From assembly GCF_000160075.2 (NCBI RefSeq), contig NZ_KI535340.1, positions 828,005 to 892,004 of the forward strand: a stretch of 64,000 nucleotides of DNA, in the 5' to 3' direction. This stretch comes from Abiotrophia defectiva ATCC 49176. Its GTDB lineage: Bacteria; Bacillota; Bacilli; Lactobacillales; Aerococcaceae. The position numbers and the translations under genes were made by a program. Below the pieces are notes generated by a model. That model saw only the letters and a program-made list of their open reading frames with translations. It ran no database searches and was not told the origin of the DNA. Positions 31,758 through 43,549 of this stretch are shown one piece after another (positions within the stretch are counted from its first letter, which is position 1; every line of letters starts with the position of its first letter).

Positions 31758-32702
31758 CTAGTCGTCTTGGCGTAAGCTCAACTCAAGGTTAGCCAATTTT
31801 TGTTTGACTTCCTCTAATGATTTACGGCCAAGGTTACGTACTTTAATCATTTCTGCTTCTGATTTGTTAGTCAACTCTTGAATCGTGTTGATACCCGCGC
31901 GTTTCAAACAGTTGTATGAACGAACGGATAAGTCTAACTCTTCAATCGTCATGATTAACATTTTCTCTTTTTCAGCTTCTTCCTTCTCAACCATAATTTC
32001 AGTTTGACGCGCTTCATCGTTGAGGTTAACGAAGATATTCAAGTGCTCCGTTAAGATTTTAGCGGCTAAACTTAATGATTTTTCAGGACTAATTGAACCG
32101 TCGGTCCAAATATCTAAAGTTAATTTATCATAAACGTTCTTTTGCCCGATACGGGTGTTTTCGACTTGATAGTTTACCTTCTTAATTGGGGTATAGATCG
32201 AATCGATTGGTAAGACGCCGATTGGCATGTCTTCCCGTTTGTTGTGTTCACTCCGTACATAACCACGACCGTTGGCTACGTTGAGACGCATCTTCAATTC
32301 AGCGCCATCAGCCAGGGTGCAAATGTAGAGCTCAGGGTTGAGGATTTGCACATCGTTATCATGCATAATATCAGCTGCGGTCACAACTTTTGGACCGGTG
32401 ACGTTTAATTCAATTACTTTTGACTCTTGAGTGTGAAGTTTCAATGCTAATTTCTTCAAGTTCAAGATAATCGTTGGAACATCTTCCACGATACCTTCAA
32501 CTGTAGCAAATTCATGCAGTACTCCATCAATCTGGATGCTAGTAACAGCGGAACCAGGTAATGAAGATAATAAAATACGACGTAATGAATTTCCAAGGGT
32601 TGTTCCATATCCACGTTCAAGTGGTTCAACGACAATTTTACCAAATTTGGCATCGTCACTGACTTCAATCGTTTTAATTTCTGGCTTTTCAATTTCGATC
32701 AT
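31758..32702 (-). CDS. rpoA: DNA-directed RNA polymerase subunit alpha
   Basis: The 314-residue subunit nucleates RNA polymerase assembly. The N-terminal dimerization domain (about 1-230) contains [20 protein letters not shown]; the C-terminal domain (about 245-314) that contacts UP elements and activators contains [17 protein letters not shown] and [16 protein letters not shown]. It lies 70 nt after rpsK, in the standard place. Confidence 0.98.
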   Translation of the reverse strand: MIEIEKPEIKTIEVSDDAKFGKIVVEPLERGYGTTLGNSLRRILLSSLPGSAVTSIQIDGVLHEFATVEGIVEDVPTIILNLKKLALKLHTQESKVIELNVTGPKVVTAADIMHDNDVQILNPELYICTLADGAELKMRLNVANGRGYVRSEHNKREDMPIGVLPIDSIYTPIKKVNYQVENTRIGQKNVYDKLTLDIWTDGSISPEKSLSLAAKILTEHLNIFVNLNDEARQTEIMVEKEEAEKEKMLIMTIEELDLSVRSYNCLKRAGINTIQELTNKSEAEMIKVRNLGRKSLEEVKQKLANLELSLRQDD

Positions 32703-32772
32703 CGATTATATTCCCCTTTCAAAACGTTAGTCTTGGTAATAACGCGCTTCACAGTTGCTTGAGTCATCTAGA

Positions 32773-33168
32773 TTATACGCGGCGACGTTTTGGAGGACGG
32801 CAACCGTTGTGAGGAATAGGGGTAACGTCGCGGATGGCGGTTACTTCTAAACCTGTAGCTTGCAATGAACGAATTGCTGACTCACGACCTGAACCTGGGC
32901 CTTTTACTGTTACTTCAACAGTCTTCATCCCGTGATCCATAGCACCTTTAGCAGCCACTTCTGAAGCCATTTGTGCAGCGAATGGGGTAGATTTCTTAGA
33001 ACCACGGAAACCTAATGAACCTGCGGATGACCATGAAATAGCATTACCATTCACGTCAGTGATCATAACAATAGTGTTGTTGAATGTAGAGCGAATGTGT
33101 GCTACACCTTTCTCGACATTTTTTCTAACACGACGGCGACGACGTGCAACTTGTTTTTTCTTTGCCAT
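32773..33168 (-). CDS. rpsK: 30S ribosomal protein S11
   Basis: The 131-residue platform protein starts with a basic tail ([17 protein letters not shown]), contains [18 protein letters not shown], and ends with the invariant [13 protein letters not shown]. Length and position between rpsM and rpoA are standard. Confidence 0.98.
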   Translation of the reverse strand: MAKKKQVARRRRRVRKNVEKGVAHIRSTFNNTIVMITDVNGNAISWSSAGSLGFRGSKKSTPFAAQMASEVAAKGAMDHGMKTVEVTVKGPGSGRESAIRSLQATGLEVTAIRDVTPIPHNGCRPPKRRRV

Positions 33169-33202
33169 GAAGTTTATACCTCCTTCATTCTATATTCGAG
33201 TA

Positions 33203-33565
33203 TTATTTTTTACCAGTGACCATTTTCTTAGGTCCTTTACGTGTACGAGCGTTGTTCTTGGTGTTTTGACCACGAACTGGCAAGCCACGACGGTGACGTA
33301 AGCCACGGTAAGAACCGATTTCTTGGAGACGCTTGATGTTCAAGCTAATTTCACGACGTAAGTCCCCTTCAACTTTGAGGCCGTCAATGATTTCACGGAT
33401 ACGGTCGAGCTCATCGTTTGATAAGTCCTTAACGCGAGTGTCTTCAGAAACGTTTGCTTGTTTTAATACTTGTTGTGCAGTTTTCAAACCAATACCGTAG
33501 ATGTATGTTAATGAGATTACTACACGTTTTTCACGCGGAATATCTACTCCAGCAATACGAGCCAT
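33203..33565 (-). CDS. rpsM: 30S ribosomal protein S13
   Basis: The 120-residue head protein touches the P-site tRNA and the 50S subunit. It starts [21 protein letters not shown] and has the [19 protein letters not shown] block and the basic tail [14 protein letters not shown]. It lies 21 nt after rpmJ. Confidence 0.98.
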   Translation of the reverse strand: MARIAGVDIPREKRVVISLTYIYGIGLKTAQQVLKQANVSEDTRVKDLSNDELDRIREIIDGLKVEGDLRREISLNIKRLQEIGSYRGLRHRRGLPVRGQNTKNNARTRKGPKKMVTGKK

Positions 33566-33586
33566 TTATCTGGCACCTCCTTCTTA

Positions 33587-33700
33587 TTAACCTTGACGTT
33601 GTTTATGTTTTGGATTTTCGCAAATTACCATCACATTGCCGTTGCGACGAATGATTTTACATTTTTCGCAAATTGGCTTTACAGATGCTCTAACTTTCAT
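33587..33700 (-). CDS. rpmJ: 50S ribosomal protein L36
   Basis: This 37-residue protein starts [19 protein letters not shown] and ends [11 protein letters not shown]. Its Cys-x2-Cys plus Cys and His form the zinc-binding C+ version of L36. ATG at 33700 follows AAGGAGGGAATTAGTTAAG. It lies 38 nt after infA in the usual order. Confidence 0.97.
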   Translation of the reverse strand: MKVRASVKPICEKCKIIRRNGNVMVICENPKHKQRQG

Positions 33701-33738
33701 CTTAACTAATTCCCTCCTTAAATTCGAAACGGAACGGT

Positions 33739-33957
33739 TTACTTAAAGCGGTAGGTAATACGACCACGTGTCAAATCGTAAGGAGATAATTCAATCGTTA
33801 CCTTATCTCCTGGTAAGATGCGGATGTAGTTCATCCGGATTTTACCTGAAACGTGAGCCAGTATTTCATGCCCATTCTCTAATTCAACCTTAAACATTGC
33901 ATTTGGTAAAGTTTCAATGACTGTACCTTCAACTTCAATTACATCATCTTTAGCCAT
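33739..33957 (-). CDS. infA: Translation initiation factor IF-1
   Basis: The 72-residue S1-like OB-fold protein occupies the ribosomal A site during initiation. It starts [19 protein letters not shown] and ends [12 protein letters not shown]. It follows adk directly by 34 nt; the map gene often found between them in bacilli is missing, as is common in Lactobacillales. Confidence 0.98.
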   Translation of the reverse strand: MAKDDVIEVEGTVIETLPNAMFKVELENGHEILAHVSGKIRMNYIRILPGDKVTIELSPYDLTRGRITYRFK

Positions 33958-33991
33958 TCATACTTCCTCCTCTTACCAACTTACTGTTAGG

Positions 33992-34651
33992 CTATTGTGC
34001 CACTGAGGACAAAATCTGGCGGATATCTTCGTAGACCTTGTCGATGGCTTGTTGACCATCCACTCGGTAAAGAAGCCCACGTTCCTCATAATAATCCAGT
34101 ATTGGTCGAATTGATTCCATTTGGAGATTGATACGATATGCAACTTTCTCAGGCTTGTCATCTTCACGTTGATAGAAATCACTGGCACCACAATTGTCAC
34201 AGACCCCTTCAACCTTCGGTGGGTTGTAGAGTTTGTGGTAGGTTGCCCCACAGTTGCGGCAGATGATTCGGCCACTCAAGCGATCCTTGAGGACTTCTGG
34301 ATCTACATCGATATAGATAACGGCATGGATTGGAGAGTTTAACTCCACCAAGTTTTGATCAAGCGCTTGAGCTTGTGCGCTTGTACGTGGGTAGCCATCC
34401 AACATGAAGCCTTGGGCTTTCACGTCGTCTTGGGCTAAACGTTCACGTACAATGGCGTTGGTCACTTCATCAGGAACTAGGTTCCCGTTGTCAGTGTAAG
34501 CCTTGGCTTGGAGCCCAAGTGGAGTTTCGTTCTGAATCGCAGCACGGAAAATGTCCCCAGTTGCAATATGTACGATTTGATAATCTTTTACTAGACGTTC
34601 ACTCTGTGTCCCTTTACCGGCACCAGGCAAACCCATTAATAAAATATTCAT
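33992..34651 (-). CDS. adk: Adenylate kinase
   Basis: The 219-residue enzyme balances AMP, ADP and ATP. The P-loop is GLPGAGKGT (residues 7-15). The long LID domain carries the zinc-binding form Cys-x2-Cys (CRNC) and Cys-x2-Cys (CDNC), as in Gram-positive enzymes. ATG at 34651 (MNILLMGLPGAGKG) is the conserved start with GGGAAG upstream; the 11-codon extension is rejected. It lies 35 nt after secY. Confidence 0.96.
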   Translation of the reverse strand: MNILLMGLPGAGKGTQSERLVKDYQIVHIATGDIFRAAIQNETPLGLQAKAYTDNGNLVPDEVTNAIVRERLAQDDVKAQGFMLDGYPRTSAQAQALDQNLVELNSPIHAVIYIDVDPEVLKDRLSGRIICRNCGATYHKLYNPPKVEGVCDNCGASDFYQREDDKPEKVAYRINLQMESIRPILDYYEERGLLYRVDGQQAIDKVYEDIRQILSSVAQ

Positions 34652-34686
34652 CTTGTATCTTCCCTTTACTTCTATTTGACACATGA

Positions 34687-35976
34687 TTATTGAATGAATC
34701 CTTGATAACGGCGTTTGATAACGCGCCCTTCGACCTGCTTAGCAGTCTCAATGGCAACCCCGACCACAATCAGCAAGCTGGTCCCGCTGAGTGAGATACG
34801 TGACGTTAAGTTCCAGAAGAACCCTGCCACAATCGGTAATACCGCAATCAAAGTCAAGTAAAGTGCGCCTACTCCGCTCAAGCGGTTGATTACTTTTGTT
34901 AAGTAAGTTTCGGTATCTTTCCCAGGACGAACGCTTGGGATGTACCCGCTCGACTTCTGCAAGTTCTCGGCAACTTTCTCCGGATTCACTTGAATCAATG
35001 AATAGAAATAAGTAAACGCAATTAATAGGACAGTGTAGAAGATTACACCGTAGACTGTTTGGTAGTCGAAGAGTTGTACCAGGAAGTCCATCCATGGATT
35101 AGTCCGATCGACTGTCACAAACGAGAATATCATCTGAGGCGTTGTAATGAACGAGCTAGCGAAAATTACTGGAATAACCCCAGCTGAGTTAATCTTAAGC
35201 GGGAGGTGAGCTGAGTAGCGCGCCCCTGACGCTTTCTTAGAATAATGGATTGGGATTCGCAATTGTGCCCGTTCCATTAAAACGATAATGACGATTAAGA
35301 TGACAATGACCAAGATAATAGCTGCTAAAGCCAACATATTAGTCATAGCATGATCTCCACCATTTACCAGATGGCGTTGGAGATAACCCATCAATTCCTT
35401 AGGCACTTCTGCAACGATCCCGGCCATGATAATCATGGACAAGCCGTTACCGACACCGCTTCGGGTAATCATCTCACCCAACCAGACCAAGAACATGGAA
35501 CCCGCTGTTAAGATGAGGGCAATCGTCAGGTAACGCGTTGTCGTCGGGTTGGCAATCAAGCCCAGACGCGCCATCCGGTTAAAACCGAGGGCGATACCGT
35601 AAGATTGCACTAAACCAAGGGCAATGGCAACATAAGTGGTCCATTGGTTGAGCTTACGACGCCCAACTTCCCCTTGCTTAGCCCATTCAGTAAACTTAGG
35701 CACGATGTCCATTTGTAATAACTGAATGATGATTGAGGCGGTAATGTATGGAGAAACCCCCATGGCGAAGAGCGAGAAGCGCTTCAAGGCCCCGCCACCG
35801 AAAGTGTTTAATAAGCCTAAGAGGCCGCTCTCAGCGAAAGTATTAATCGCTGAAACCCGAACCCCAGGTACAGGAATATGTGACCCTAATCGGAATACCG
35901 CAAAAACGAAGAGCGTGAAAAAGATGCGACGACGCGTATCTTTATCCGCAAATGCATTTTTAATGAAGGTAAACAT
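34687..35976 (-). CDS. secY: Preprotein translocase subunit SecY
   Basis: The 429-residue protein is the channel of the Sec translocon, with ten transmembrane segments. The N-terminal block FRLGSHIPVPGV, the plug region, the GVGNGLSMIIMAGIVA segment and the cytoplasmic loop with the invariant Arg (SSGYIPSVRPGKDTE) are present. Its ATG overlaps the rplO stop by 1 nt. It would export the signal-peptide proteins seen in this window, including the giant adhesin. Confidence 0.98.
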   Translation of the reverse strand: MFTFIKNAFADKDTRRRIFFTLFVFAVFRLGSHIPVPGVRVSAINTFAESGLLGLLNTFGGGALKRFSLFAMGVSPYITASIIIQLLQMDIVPKFTEWAKQGEVGRRKLNQWTTYVAIALGLVQSYGIALGFNRMARLGLIANPTTTRYLTIALILTAGSMFLVWLGEMITRSGVGNGLSMIIMAGIVAEVPKELMGYLQRHLVNGGDHAMTNMLALAAIILVIVILIVIIVLMERAQLRIPIHYSKKASGARYSAHLPLKINSAGVIPVIFASSFITTPQMIFSFVTVDRTNPWMDFLVQLFDYQTVYGVIFYTVLLIAFTYFYSLIQVNPEKVAENLQKSSGYIPSVRPGKDTETYLTKVINRLSGVGALYLTLIAVLPIVAGFFWNLTSRISLSGTSLLIVVGVAIETAKQVEGRVIKRRYQGFIQ

Positions 35977-36416
35977 TAGATCACCTCGATTGATCCACCA
36001 GCTGCAGTAATTGCTTGCTCTGCACCTTTAGAGAATTTGGCTGCTTGAACAGTTAATTTTCTTTCAAGTTGACCATTACCTAAGATTTTTACTCCTGATA
36101 ATTCTTTCTTAACGACACCTGCTTCAACTAAGAGAGCTGGTGTAACTGTCGTACCGTCTTCGAAGCGGTTGAGAGCTTCCAAGTTAACGACTGCATATTC
36201 TTTACGGTTGATGTTGTTGAATCCACGTTTTGGTAAACGACGGAACAATTGAGTTTGTCCACCTTCGAAACCTAAACGTACGCCACCGCCAGAACGGGCT
36301 TTTTGACCTTTTTGACCGCGACCAGCAGTTTTACCGTTACCGGAACCTTGACCACGACCGACACGGTTACGTTCTTGACGTGAACCTTCAGCAGGTTTTA
36401 ATGTATGAAGTTTCAT
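35976..36416 (-). CDS. rplO: 50S ribosomal protein L15
   Basis: The 146-residue protein has the Gly/Arg-rich N-terminal extension ([20 protein letters not shown]) that runs into the 50S core, then [19 protein letters not shown] and a globular C-terminal domain. It overlaps secY by 1 nt and is 34 nt after rpmD. Confidence 0.97.
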   Translation of the reverse strand: MKLHTLKPAEGSRQERNRVGRGQGSGNGKTAGRGQKGQKARSGGGVRLGFEGGQTQLFRRLPKRGFNNINRKEYAVVNLEALNRFEDGTTVTPALLVEAGVVKKELSGVKILGNGQLERKLTVQAAKFSKGAEQAITAAGGSIEVI

Positions 36417-36450
36417 TCCTGTGGCACCTCCTTGTATTAGTCTCTAATTT

Positions 36451-36630
36451 TTATGCTTCTTTTACTTCAACTAAGTGACTGATCGTATTGATCATCCCAC
36501 GAACTGCTTCGTTGTCTGGTTTAACAACGGTCTTGTAAGTCTTAGTTAAACCTAAAGCCTTAGCAGTTTGGATTTGATTTTTAGGACGACCGATCAAGCT
36601 GCGTTTCAATTGGATTTGTAAGTTCGCCAT
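36451..36630 (-). CDS. rpmD: 50S ribosomal protein L30
   Basis: The 59-residue protein starts [20 protein letters not shown] and ends [13 protein letters not shown], the usual short bacterial form. ATG at 36630 follows AAGGAGGACAATCAA. It sits between rpsE (13 nt) and rplO (34 nt). Confidence 0.96.
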   Translation of the reverse strand: MANLQIQLKRSLIGRPKNQIQTAKALGLTKTYKTVVKPDNEAVRGMINTISHLVEVKEA

Positions 36631-36643
36631 TTGATTGTCCTCC

Positions 36644-37147
36644 TTAGCCTAAAATTTCTTCGACTGATTTGCCACGTAAAGCAGCAACTTCTTCAGCTAC
36701 TTTCAATTGTTTCAAGCCTTCTACAGTCGCACGCACCATGTTGATTGGTGTGTTAGAACCAAGAGACTTACTTGTTACGTCAGCTACCCCTGCTAATTCC
36801 ATTACGGCACGAACAGGACCACCTGCTGCAACCCCAGAACCGGCTGGTGCTGGTTTGATTAAGACACGACCACCACAGAATTCGCCAATTGCTTCGTGAG
36901 GAATTGTGGTTCCGGTCAATGGTACTTCGATTAAGTTTTTCTTCGCATCTTCGATAGCTTTACGGATTGCTTCTGGAACTTCTTGAGCTTTACCAGTACC
37001 AAAGCCAACGTGACCGTTCTTATCACCGACAACTACTAAAGCTGAGAAACGTAGACGACGTCCACCCTTAACAACTTTGGTAACACGGTTAATCGTCACA
37101 ACGCGTTCTTCGATGTTTTCCAAGGTATTTGGATTGATGTGAACCAT
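36644..37147 (-). CDS. rpsE: 30S ribosomal protein S5
   Basis: The 167-residue protein contributes to translational accuracy. It has the N-terminal double-stranded RNA-binding fold ([22 protein letters not shown] in part) and the loop [17 protein letters not shown], and the C-terminal block [18 protein letters not shown]. Length is standard. Confidence 0.98.
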   Translation of the reverse strand: MVHINPNTLENIEERVVTINRVTKVVKGGRRLRFSALVVVGDKNGHVGFGTGKAQEVPEAIRKAIEDAKKNLIEVPLTGTTIPHEAIGEFCGGRVLIKPAPAGSGVAAGGPVRAVMELAGVADVTSKSLGSNTPINMVRATVEGLKQLKVAEEVAALRGKSVEEILG

Positions 37148-37167
37148 GAACTAGTATCCTCCTTCTA

Positions 37168-37530
37168 TTAAAATTCTAGGCCGTTTTCACGAGCTGCTTC
37201 AGCCAAAGCTTTCACACGACCGTGATATAGGTACCCACCGCGGTCGAAGACAACTTTCTTGAAGCCTTTTGCTACCGCACGTTCAGCAACTAATTTACCT
37301 ACAGCTGAAGCTTGTTCAACTTTGGTCCCTGTCACTGATTTGTCATTACTAGAGGCACTTGCAAGCGTCACACCCGCTACGTCATCAATTAATTGAGCGT
37401 AGATGTGCGTGTTGGAACGGAACACGTTCAAGCGTGGGCACTCAGCAGTACCAGAGATTTTGTTTCTTACGCGAGCATGTCTTTTACGACGTACTTTGTT
37501 TTTATCTGGTTTTGTAATCACAATTTTCAC
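37168..37530 (-). CDS. rplR: 50S ribosomal protein L18
   Basis: The 120-residue protein binds 5S rRNA. It has the basic N-terminal [19 protein letters not shown] and ends with the conserved [23 protein letters not shown] at 37530; position between rplF and rpsE is standard. Confidence 0.97.
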   Translation of the reverse strand: MKIVITKPDKNKVRRKRHARVRNKISGTAECPRLNVFRSNTHIYAQLIDDVAGVTLASASSNDKSVTGTKVEQASAVGKLVAERAVAKGFKKVVFDRGGYLYHGRVKALAEAARENGLEF

Positions 37531-37572
37531 CTCTTTAAGTTTAATTTATAGGAGAAGATCAGGACCGGTCTA

Positions 37573-38109
37573 TTACTTACCAGTCTTACCTTCTTTACGA
37601 CGTACATATTCGTCAGTGTAACGAATCCCTTTACCTTTATATGGTTCTGGTGGACGTACGCCACGGATGTTGGCTGCTAATGCGCCGACTTTCTCTTTAT
37701 CGTAACCTTCTACGATAATCTTAGTGTTAGAAGGAACTTCAAAGTTAGCACCTTCAACTGGTTCGAATTCAACTGGGTGAGAAAGACCCACGTTCAATAC
37801 TAATTTGTTACCTTGTTTTTGAGCACGGTAACCGACCCCGATAAGGTCTAATTCTTTCTTGAAGCCATTCGCTACACCTTCAACCATGTTGCTGAAGACA
37901 GAACGCATAGTCCCGTGTAATGAACGGTTTTCTTTTGAATCATTTGGACGAGTGAAGACTACTTCATTCTCTTGAACTTCCAACGCAATGTTTGGGTGGA
38001 ATTCACGTGTCAAAGTACCTTTAGGGCCTTTTACAGTCACTGTATGACCTTTTACTTCGACGGTTACGCCTGCTGGAATCACGACTGGTTTTTTACCGAT
38101 ACGACTCAC
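37573..38109 (-). CDS. rplF: 50S ribosomal protein L6
   Basis: The 178-residue protein with two similar domains lies near the GTPase centre. It starts [19 protein letters not shown] and carries the signature [20 protein letters not shown] near its end. It lies 55 nt after rpsH. Confidence 0.98.
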   Translation of the reverse strand: MSRIGKKPVVIPAGVTVEVKGHTVTVKGPKGTLTREFHPNIALEVQENEVVFTRPNDSKENRSLHGTMRSVFSNMVEGVANGFKKELDLIGVGYRAQKQGNKLVLNVGLSHPVEFEPVEGANFEVPSNTKIIVEGYDKEKVGALAANIRGVRPPEPYKGKGIRYTDEYVRRKEGKTGK

Positions 38110-38164
38110 AGGGCTGCACCTCCTCTTTCTTATTTCTAGTTATCTTAATTATGAGTAGATTAGA

Positions 38165-38563
38165 TTACCAAACGTAAGCTAATACTTCGCCACCGACACC
38201 AGCTTGACGAGCTTGTTTGTCAGTCACAACACCGTTAGAAGTTGAGATGATGGCGATCCCTAAGCCGTTTAATACCTTAGGTAGGTCTTCTGATTTGGTG
38301 TAGATACGCAAACCAGGTTTTGAAATACGCTTGATGCCAGTGATAACTTTTTCGTTGTTACGGCCGTACTTCAAGAAGATGGTGATTTCACCTTGTTTGT
38401 CGTCTTCTGCGACTTCATAGTTTTTGATGAAACCTTCTTGTTTCAAGATTTCAGCAATCGCTACTTTGATTTTTGAAGATGGTGCTGATACAGTCTTGTG
38501 ACCTACGCTGTTAGCGTTACGGATACGAGTTAAGAAATCAGCAATTGGATCTGTCATAACCAT
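38165..38563 (-). CDS. rpsH: 30S ribosomal protein S8
   Basis: The 132-residue protein binds the central domain of 16S rRNA. It begins [18 protein letters not shown] and ends with the signature [20 protein letters not shown] and GGEVLAYVW. The open frame reaches 34 codons further into the end of rpsN, but ATG 38563 has GAGGAGG at the right distance and gives the family start. Confidence 0.97.
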   Translation of the reverse strand: MVMTDPIADFLTRIRNANSVGHKTVSAPSSKIKVAIAEILKQEGFIKNYEVAEDDKQGEITIFLKYGRNNEKVITGIKRISKPGLRIYTKSEDLPKVLNGLGIAIISTSNGVVTDKQARQAGVGGEVLAYVW

Positions 38564-38595
38564 ATTGTATTTACCTCCTCTTTGTTCAGTATGGA

Positions 38596-38784
<189 letters not shown>

Positions 38785-38801
38785 TCATTCGCCTCCTTGT
38801 C

Positions 38802-39344
38802 TTATTTTTGGAAAGGCATGCCTAATTCTTTAAGTAAAGCATGTGCCTCTTCGTCAGATTTCGCAGTTGTGACGATAACGATGTCCATCCCGCGGACTTT
38901 ATCAACGTTATCATAGTTCACTTCAGGGAAGATAAGTTGTTCTTTGATCCCTAAGGTGTAGTTCCCGCGGCCATCGAAGGCTTTGTTGCTGACACCGTGG
39001 AAGTCACGAACACGTGGTAAAGATACAGTGACTAACTTGTCTAAGAAGTCGTACATACGCGCACCACGTAGGGTCACTTTACACCCGATTGGCATACCTT
39101 CACGGAGACGGAAGCCCGCGATGGATTTCTTAGCTTTGGTAATCACTGGCTTTTGACCAGATAATAAAGTGAGTTCGTCAACAGCTTTTTCTAAGTTCTT
39201 AGCGTTAGCTACTGCGTCACCCACACCCATGTTGATGACGATCTTTTCAACTTTAGGCACTTGCATAACAGAAGTGTAGTTGAATTGTTCGATCAATTTT
39301 TTAGTTACTTCGTTTGAGTATTTAGCTTTTAAACGATTTTCCAT
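38802..39344 (-). CDS. rplE: 50S ribosomal protein L5
   Basis: The 180-residue 5S rRNA-binding protein contains [19 protein letters not shown], the basic loop [20 protein letters not shown] and the C-terminal [20 protein letters not shown]. It lies 28 nt after rplX. Confidence 0.98.
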   Translation of the reverse strand: MENRLKAKYSNEVTKKLIEQFNYTSVMQVPKVEKIVINMGVGDAVANAKNLEKAVDELTLLSGQKPVITKAKKSIAGFRLREGMPIGCKVTLRGARMYDFLDKLVTVSLPRVRDFHGVSNKAFDGRGNYTLGIKEQLIFPEVNYDNVDKVRGMDIVIVTTAKSDEEAHALLKELGMPFQK

Positions 39345-39372
39345 GTAGTGTTAATCCTCCTCTCGCTATTGA

Positions 39373-39675
39373 TTAGATGGTTTCGTTAGATTTCTTCGCG
39401 AAACGGACTTTCTTGCCGTCTTCGAAACGATAACCCACACGTGTTGCTTCCCCTGATTTAGGATCAACGAGTTTAACGTTAGACACGTGGATTGGTGCTG
39501 GGAATTCTTCGATCCCGCCTTGACCTGCTTGAGAAGGTTTAACGTGCTTCTTGGCAATGTTCAAGCCTTCTACGACTACGCGGTCTTCTTTTGGTAAAGT
39601 ACGTAAAACTGTTCCTGTTTTACCTTTATCTTTACCTGCAATTACTTTAACTGTATCGCCTTTTTTGATACGCAT
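39373..39675 (-). CDS. rplX: 50S ribosomal protein L24
   Basis: The 100-residue assembly-initiating protein has the KOW motif [18 protein letters not shown] at its start and the conserved [19 protein letters not shown] in the middle. Standard size and place. Confidence 0.97.
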   Translation of the reverse strand: MRIKKGDTVKVIAGKDKGKTGTVLRTLPKEDRVVVEGLNIAKKHVKPSQAGQGGIEEFPAPIHVSNVKLVDPKSGEATRVGYRFEDGKKVRFAKKSNETI

Positions 39676-39703
39676 GAATAGTTTCCTCCTTCGTTAATAT
39701 TTC

Positions 39704-40102
<399 letters not shown>

Positions 40103-40106
40103 TTAA

Positions 40107-40373
40107 TTAGATAATGACTGCTTCTTCAACAATCTCTAATAAACGGAAGCGTTTCGTAGCTGATAATGGACGAGTTTCCATAATGCGCACGATGTCGCCT
40201 TCTTTTGCACGGTTTTCTTCATCATGTGCTTTATATTTCTTAGAATATTTAACGCGTTTACCGTATTTAGGGTGAGTCTTACGAGTTTCGACTAAAACCG
40301 TGATGGTTTTGTCCATTTTGTCGCTCACGACACGACCTTGGTAAACTTTACGTTGGTTGCGTTCTGTCGTCAT
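40107..40373 (-). CDS. rpsQ: 30S ribosomal protein S17
   Basis: The 88-residue OB-fold protein contains [20 protein letters not shown] and the signature [20 protein letters not shown]. It lies 23 nt after rpmC. Confidence 0.97.
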   Translation of the reverse strand: MTTERNQRKVYQGRVVSDKMDKTITVLVETRKTHPKYGKRVKYSKKYKAHDEENRAKEGDIVRIMETRPLSATKRFRLLEIVEEAVII

Positions 40374-40396
40374 TGATGTTAGCCTCCTTTGCTGGT

Positions 40397-40603
40397 TTAT
40401 TTAGACAATTCTTGCTCGCGTAAAGCAGTTTTGATACGTGCGATAGATTTACGTACAGTGCGTAAACGTGCTGTATCTTCTAATTGTCCTGTTGCTAATT
40501 GGAATCGAAGGTTGAAGAGTTCTTTCTTCAACTCAGCTTCACGTTCAAGCAACTCAGCAGTGGATAACCCTTTGATTAACGCTTTAAATTCATTAGTTTT
40601 CAT
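40397..40603 (-). CDS. rpmC: 50S ribosomal protein L29
   Basis: The 68-residue helical-hairpin protein at the tunnel exit starts [19 protein letters not shown]. The frame extends eight codons upstream, but ATG 40603 gives the conserved start and overlaps the rplP end by 11 nt, with GGTGGTGAA inside rplP as ribosome site. It ends [11 protein letters not shown]. Confidence 0.96.
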   Translation of the reverse strand: MKTNEFKALIKGLSTAELLEREAELKKELFNLRFQLATGQLEDTARLRTVRKSIARIKTALREQELSK

Positions 40604-41027
40604 TCGATTCACCACCATATTCTTCACGTTTTACGAACTTGGTCTTAACTGGTAGTTTATGCGATGCTAAACGTAATGCTTCACGTGCGATTTCTTCAGA
40701 TACACCCGCTACTTCAAACATAATCTTGCCACGCTTAACTGGTGCTACCCAACCTTCAGGTGCCCCTTTACCAGAACCCATACGAACCCCGATAGCTTTT
40801 GCAGTATATGATTTGTGAGGGAAGATTTTAATCCATACTTTCCCACCACGTTTCATATAACGAGTCATCGCAATACGGGCTGCTTCGATTTGACGGTTTG
40901 TGATCCAGTGAGATTCAGTAGCTCGTAAGCCGTATTCACCGAAATCAACTTGTTTACCACCTTTAGCTTCTCCGCGCATTTTACCACGGAATTCACGACG
41001 GTGTTTTACACGTTTTGGTACTAACAT
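40593..41027 (-). CDS. rplP: 50S ribosomal protein L16
   Basis: The 144-residue protein near the peptidyl transferase and A site starts [19 protein letters not shown] and has the signatures [20 protein letters not shown] and [20 protein letters not shown]. It lies 3 nt after rpsC. Confidence 0.98.
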   Translation of the reverse strand: MLVPKRVKHRREFRGKMRGEAKGGKQVDFGEYGLRATESHWITNRQIEAARIAMTRYMKRGGKVWIKIFPHKSYTAKAIGVRMGSGKGAPEGWVAPVKRGKIMFEVAGVSEEIAREALRLASHKLPVKTKFVKREEYGGESNEN

Positions 41028-41030
41028 TGA

Positions 41031-41687
41031 TTAGTTCCCTCCTTTCTCAGAGTTTTTCTTTTGTGGCAATACTTGGCCACGGCAGATCCAAACTTTAACT
41101 CCTAACTTACCGTAAGTAGTGTCCGCTTCTTCCCATGCGTAGTCGATGTCGCTACGTAAGGTATGGAGTGGCACAGTACCTTCAGAGTATGCTTCGCTAC
41201 GCGCAATATCTGCACCGTTCAAACGGCCTGATACCATGGTTTTGATCCCTTGAGCGCCAGCTTTCATAGTACGTTGGATAGCTTGCTTTTGAGCACGGCG
41301 GAAAGCCACACGGTTTTCTAATTGACGTGCGATATCTTCAGCAACCAATTTAGCGTCTAAGCTTGGTTCTTTGATTTCTACAACGTTAATAAAGACTTTC
41401 TTGCCGGTTAATTTGCTTAATTCCGCACGGACTGCATCGATTTCGGAACCACCTTTACCGATGACCATACCTGGCTTAGCAGTGTGAACAGATACAATCA
41501 CACGGTTAGCAGCACGTTCGATTTGGATGTTAGAAACTGATGCTTCTTTTAATTTCTTGTATAAGAATTTGCGGATAGCTAAATCTTCGTGTAAGTATTC
41601 AGCAAAGTTCTTGTCTGCATACCATTTAGCGTCCCAGTCGCGGATGACGCCGACACGCATACCAATTGGATGTACTTTTTGACCCAT
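41031..41687 (-). CDS. rpsC: 30S ribosomal protein S3
   Basis: The 218-residue protein lines the mRNA entry channel. The type-2 KH domain has the [18 protein letters not shown] loop; the C-terminal domain has [20 protein letters not shown] and [20 protein letters not shown]. It lies 3 nt after rplV. Confidence 0.98.
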   Translation of the reverse strand: MGQKVHPIGMRVGVIRDWDAKWYADKNFAEYLHEDLAIRKFLYKKLKEASVSNIQIERAANRVIVSVHTAKPGMVIGKGGSEIDAVRAELSKLTGKKVFINVVEIKEPSLDAKLVAEDIARQLENRVAFRRAQKQAIQRTMKAGAQGIKTMVSGRLNGADIARSEAYSEGTVPLHTLRSDIDYAWEEADTTYGKLGVKVWICRGQVLPQKKNSEKGGN

Positions 41688-41690
41688 TGA

Positions 41691-42047
41691 TTAAGCCTCC
41701 TCTTTCTCAGATACCACAACAGTGATGTGGCTTGTACGTTTGTTGATTGGTGAAGCTGAACCTTTCGCACGTGGGCGGAACCGTTTCATGGTTGGGCCTT
41801 CGTTAGCGAATGCTTCACTCACGTATAAGTTTTCCAAGTCAAGATCGTAGTTGTGGTCCGCGTTAGCGATCGCAGACATCAACACTTTCTCAACGATTGG
41901 GGCACCTGCTTTAGGTGTGAATTTTAAGATGGCAATTGCTTCGCCAACTTTTTTACCTCGGATAAGATCTAAGACTAAGCGAACTTTACGAGGCGCAATG
42001 CGAACTGTTCTTGCAACTGCTTTTGCAGATGTAACTTGGTTAGACAT
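41691..42047 (-). CDS. rplV: 50S ribosomal protein L22
   Basis: The 118-residue protein has a globular domain ([20 protein letters not shown]) and the long loop that reaches the exit tunnel ([20 protein letters not shown]), the site where macrolide-resistance changes occur in other bacteria; no change is evident by eye. Standard place. Confidence 0.98.
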   Translation of the reverse strand: MSNQVTSAKAVARTVRIAPRKVRLVLDLIRGKKVGEAIAILKFTPKAGAPIVEKVLMSAIANADHNYDLDLENLYVSEAFANEGPTMKRFRPRAKGSASPINKRTSHITVVVSEKEEA

Positions 42048-42066
42048 CTTGTTTTCCTCCTATAAA

Positions 42067-42348
42067 TTAGCGTTTCTTAGATTTCTTGTCGTCAGCTGCG
42101 TGACCTTTATAAGTACGAGTTGGTACGAATTCACCTAATTTGTGACCTACCATATCTTCTTGAACATATACAGGCACGTGCTTGCGGCCATCATAAACGG
42201 CAATGGTTAAACCAATGAAGTTAGGGAAGATGGTTGAACGACGTGACCAGGTTTTAATAACTTGTTTCTTTGTGCTTTCTGCTTGCTCTTCCACTTTTTT
42301 CATTAAGTGCGCATCACAGAAAGGTCCTTTTTTCAAACTACGACTCAC
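42067..42348 (-). CDS. rpsS: 30S ribosomal protein S19
   Basis: The 93-residue head protein starts [20 protein letters not shown] and has the signature [20 protein letters not shown]. It lies 38 nt after rplB. Confidence 0.98.
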   Translation of the reverse strand: MSRSLKKGPFCDAHLMKKVEEQAESTKKQVIKTWSRRSTIFPNFIGLTIAVYDGRKHVPVYVQEDMVGHKLGEFVPTRTYKGHAADDKKSKKR

Positions 42349-42386
42349 AATGAAGCCTCCCTTCGATTATTTGTTACCGGCGCCTA

Positions 42387-43217
42387 TTATTTTTTACGGC
42401 CGCGGATGATTAACTTGCTAGATTTAGCTTTCTTAGAGCGGGTTTTCTTACCAAGTGTTGGTTTACCCCATGGAGACATCGGAGATTTACGCCCGATTGG
42501 TGCACGACCTTCACCACCACCGTGTGGGTGATCGTTAGGGTTCATTACGGAACCACGAACTTCAGGACGTTTGCTCATCCAACGTGCACGACCGGCTTTA
42601 CCGATGTTTACTAATTCGTGTTGTTCGTTACCAACAACCCCGATAGTTGCACGGCAAGTTGATAAGATCATACGAACTTCACCAGAGTTCAAACGAACTA
42701 AAGTGTATTTACCTTCGTGACCCAATACTTGAGCACTAGTACCAGCAGAACGGATTAATTGACCGCCTTTGCCTGGTTTTAATTCGATGTTGTGGATTAC
42801 AGTACCTTCAGGGATGTTTGCTAATGGCAATGCGTTCCCGATTTGGATGTCGGCATGTTCACCAGATTCAATTTTTTGGCCTACCTTCAAGCCTTTTGGT
42901 GCCAAGATGTAAGTCTTGATCCCGTCTTCGTAGTGTACCAACGCGATGTTAGCGGTACGGTTTGGATCGTACTCGATTGTTGCGATAGTCCCTACTACGT
43001 TGTCTTTGTTACGTTTGAAATCGATGATACGGTAAGCGCGTTTGTTACCGCCACCTTGATGACGAACAGTGATTTTACCTTGGTTGTTACGGCCGGCTTT
43101 TTGTTTTTGTGAAGATAACAATGTCTTCTCTGGTTTTGATGCAGTGATTTCGCTGAAATCATAACCAGTCATGTTACGACGACCGTTAGAGGTTGGTTTG
43201 TACTTTTTAATCGCCAC
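42387..43217 (-). CDS. rplB: 50S ribosomal protein L2
   Basis: The 276-residue protein is needed for subunit joining and peptidyl transfer. It has the RNA-binding block [19 protein letters not shown], and the conserved tail [20 protein letters not shown] with the functional His. Full length. Confidence 0.99.
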   Translation of the reverse strand: MAIKKYKPTSNGRRNMTGYDFSEITASKPEKTLLSSQKQKAGRNNQGKITVRHQGGGNKRAYRIIDFKRNKDNVVGTIATIEYDPNRTANIALVHYEDGIKTYILAPKGLKVGQKIESGEHADIQIGNALPLANIPEGTVIHNIELKPGKGGQLIRSAGTSAQVLGHEGKYTLVRLNSGEVRMILSTCRATIGVVGNEQHELVNIGKAGRARWMSKRPEVRGSVMNPNDHPHGGGEGRAPIGRKSPMSPWGKPTLGKKTRSKKAKSSKLIIRGRKK

Positions 43218-43252
43218 TCTTATTCCCTCCTACTTACTCATTTTATAGGTGA

Positions 43253-43549
43253 TTATTCAGCTTCGTTAGCGAATAATTCGATGTCTTTTGATTCAGCAGT
43301 CAAGGTTACGACTGCTTTCTTGTACTTACGAGTGAAACCAGCGTAACGGCCCATGCGTTTTGCTTTACCGTCAACGTTGATCGTGTTAACTTTCTTAACT
43401 TTAACCCCTTCAAACATTGCTTCAACCGCTTGTTTGATGTGAGTTTTGTTAGCACGACGGTCTACTTCGAACGTGTATTTTTTCTCGTCTAAACCAGCAA
43501 CTGATTGTTCAGTGATGACTGGGCGTAATACTACTTCTGATAATTGCAT
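43253..43549 (-). CDS. rplW: 50S ribosomal protein L23
   Basis: The 98-residue protein at the tunnel exit docks trigger factor and SRP. It contains [20 protein letters not shown] and the loop [20 protein letters not shown]. Its ATG overlaps the rplD stop by 1 nt (TAATG). Confidence 0.97.
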   Translation of the reverse strand: MQLSEVVLRPVITEQSVAGLDEKKYTFEVDRRANKTHIKQAVEAMFEGVKVKKVNTINVDGKAKRMGRYAGFTRKYKKAVVTLTAESKDIELFANEAE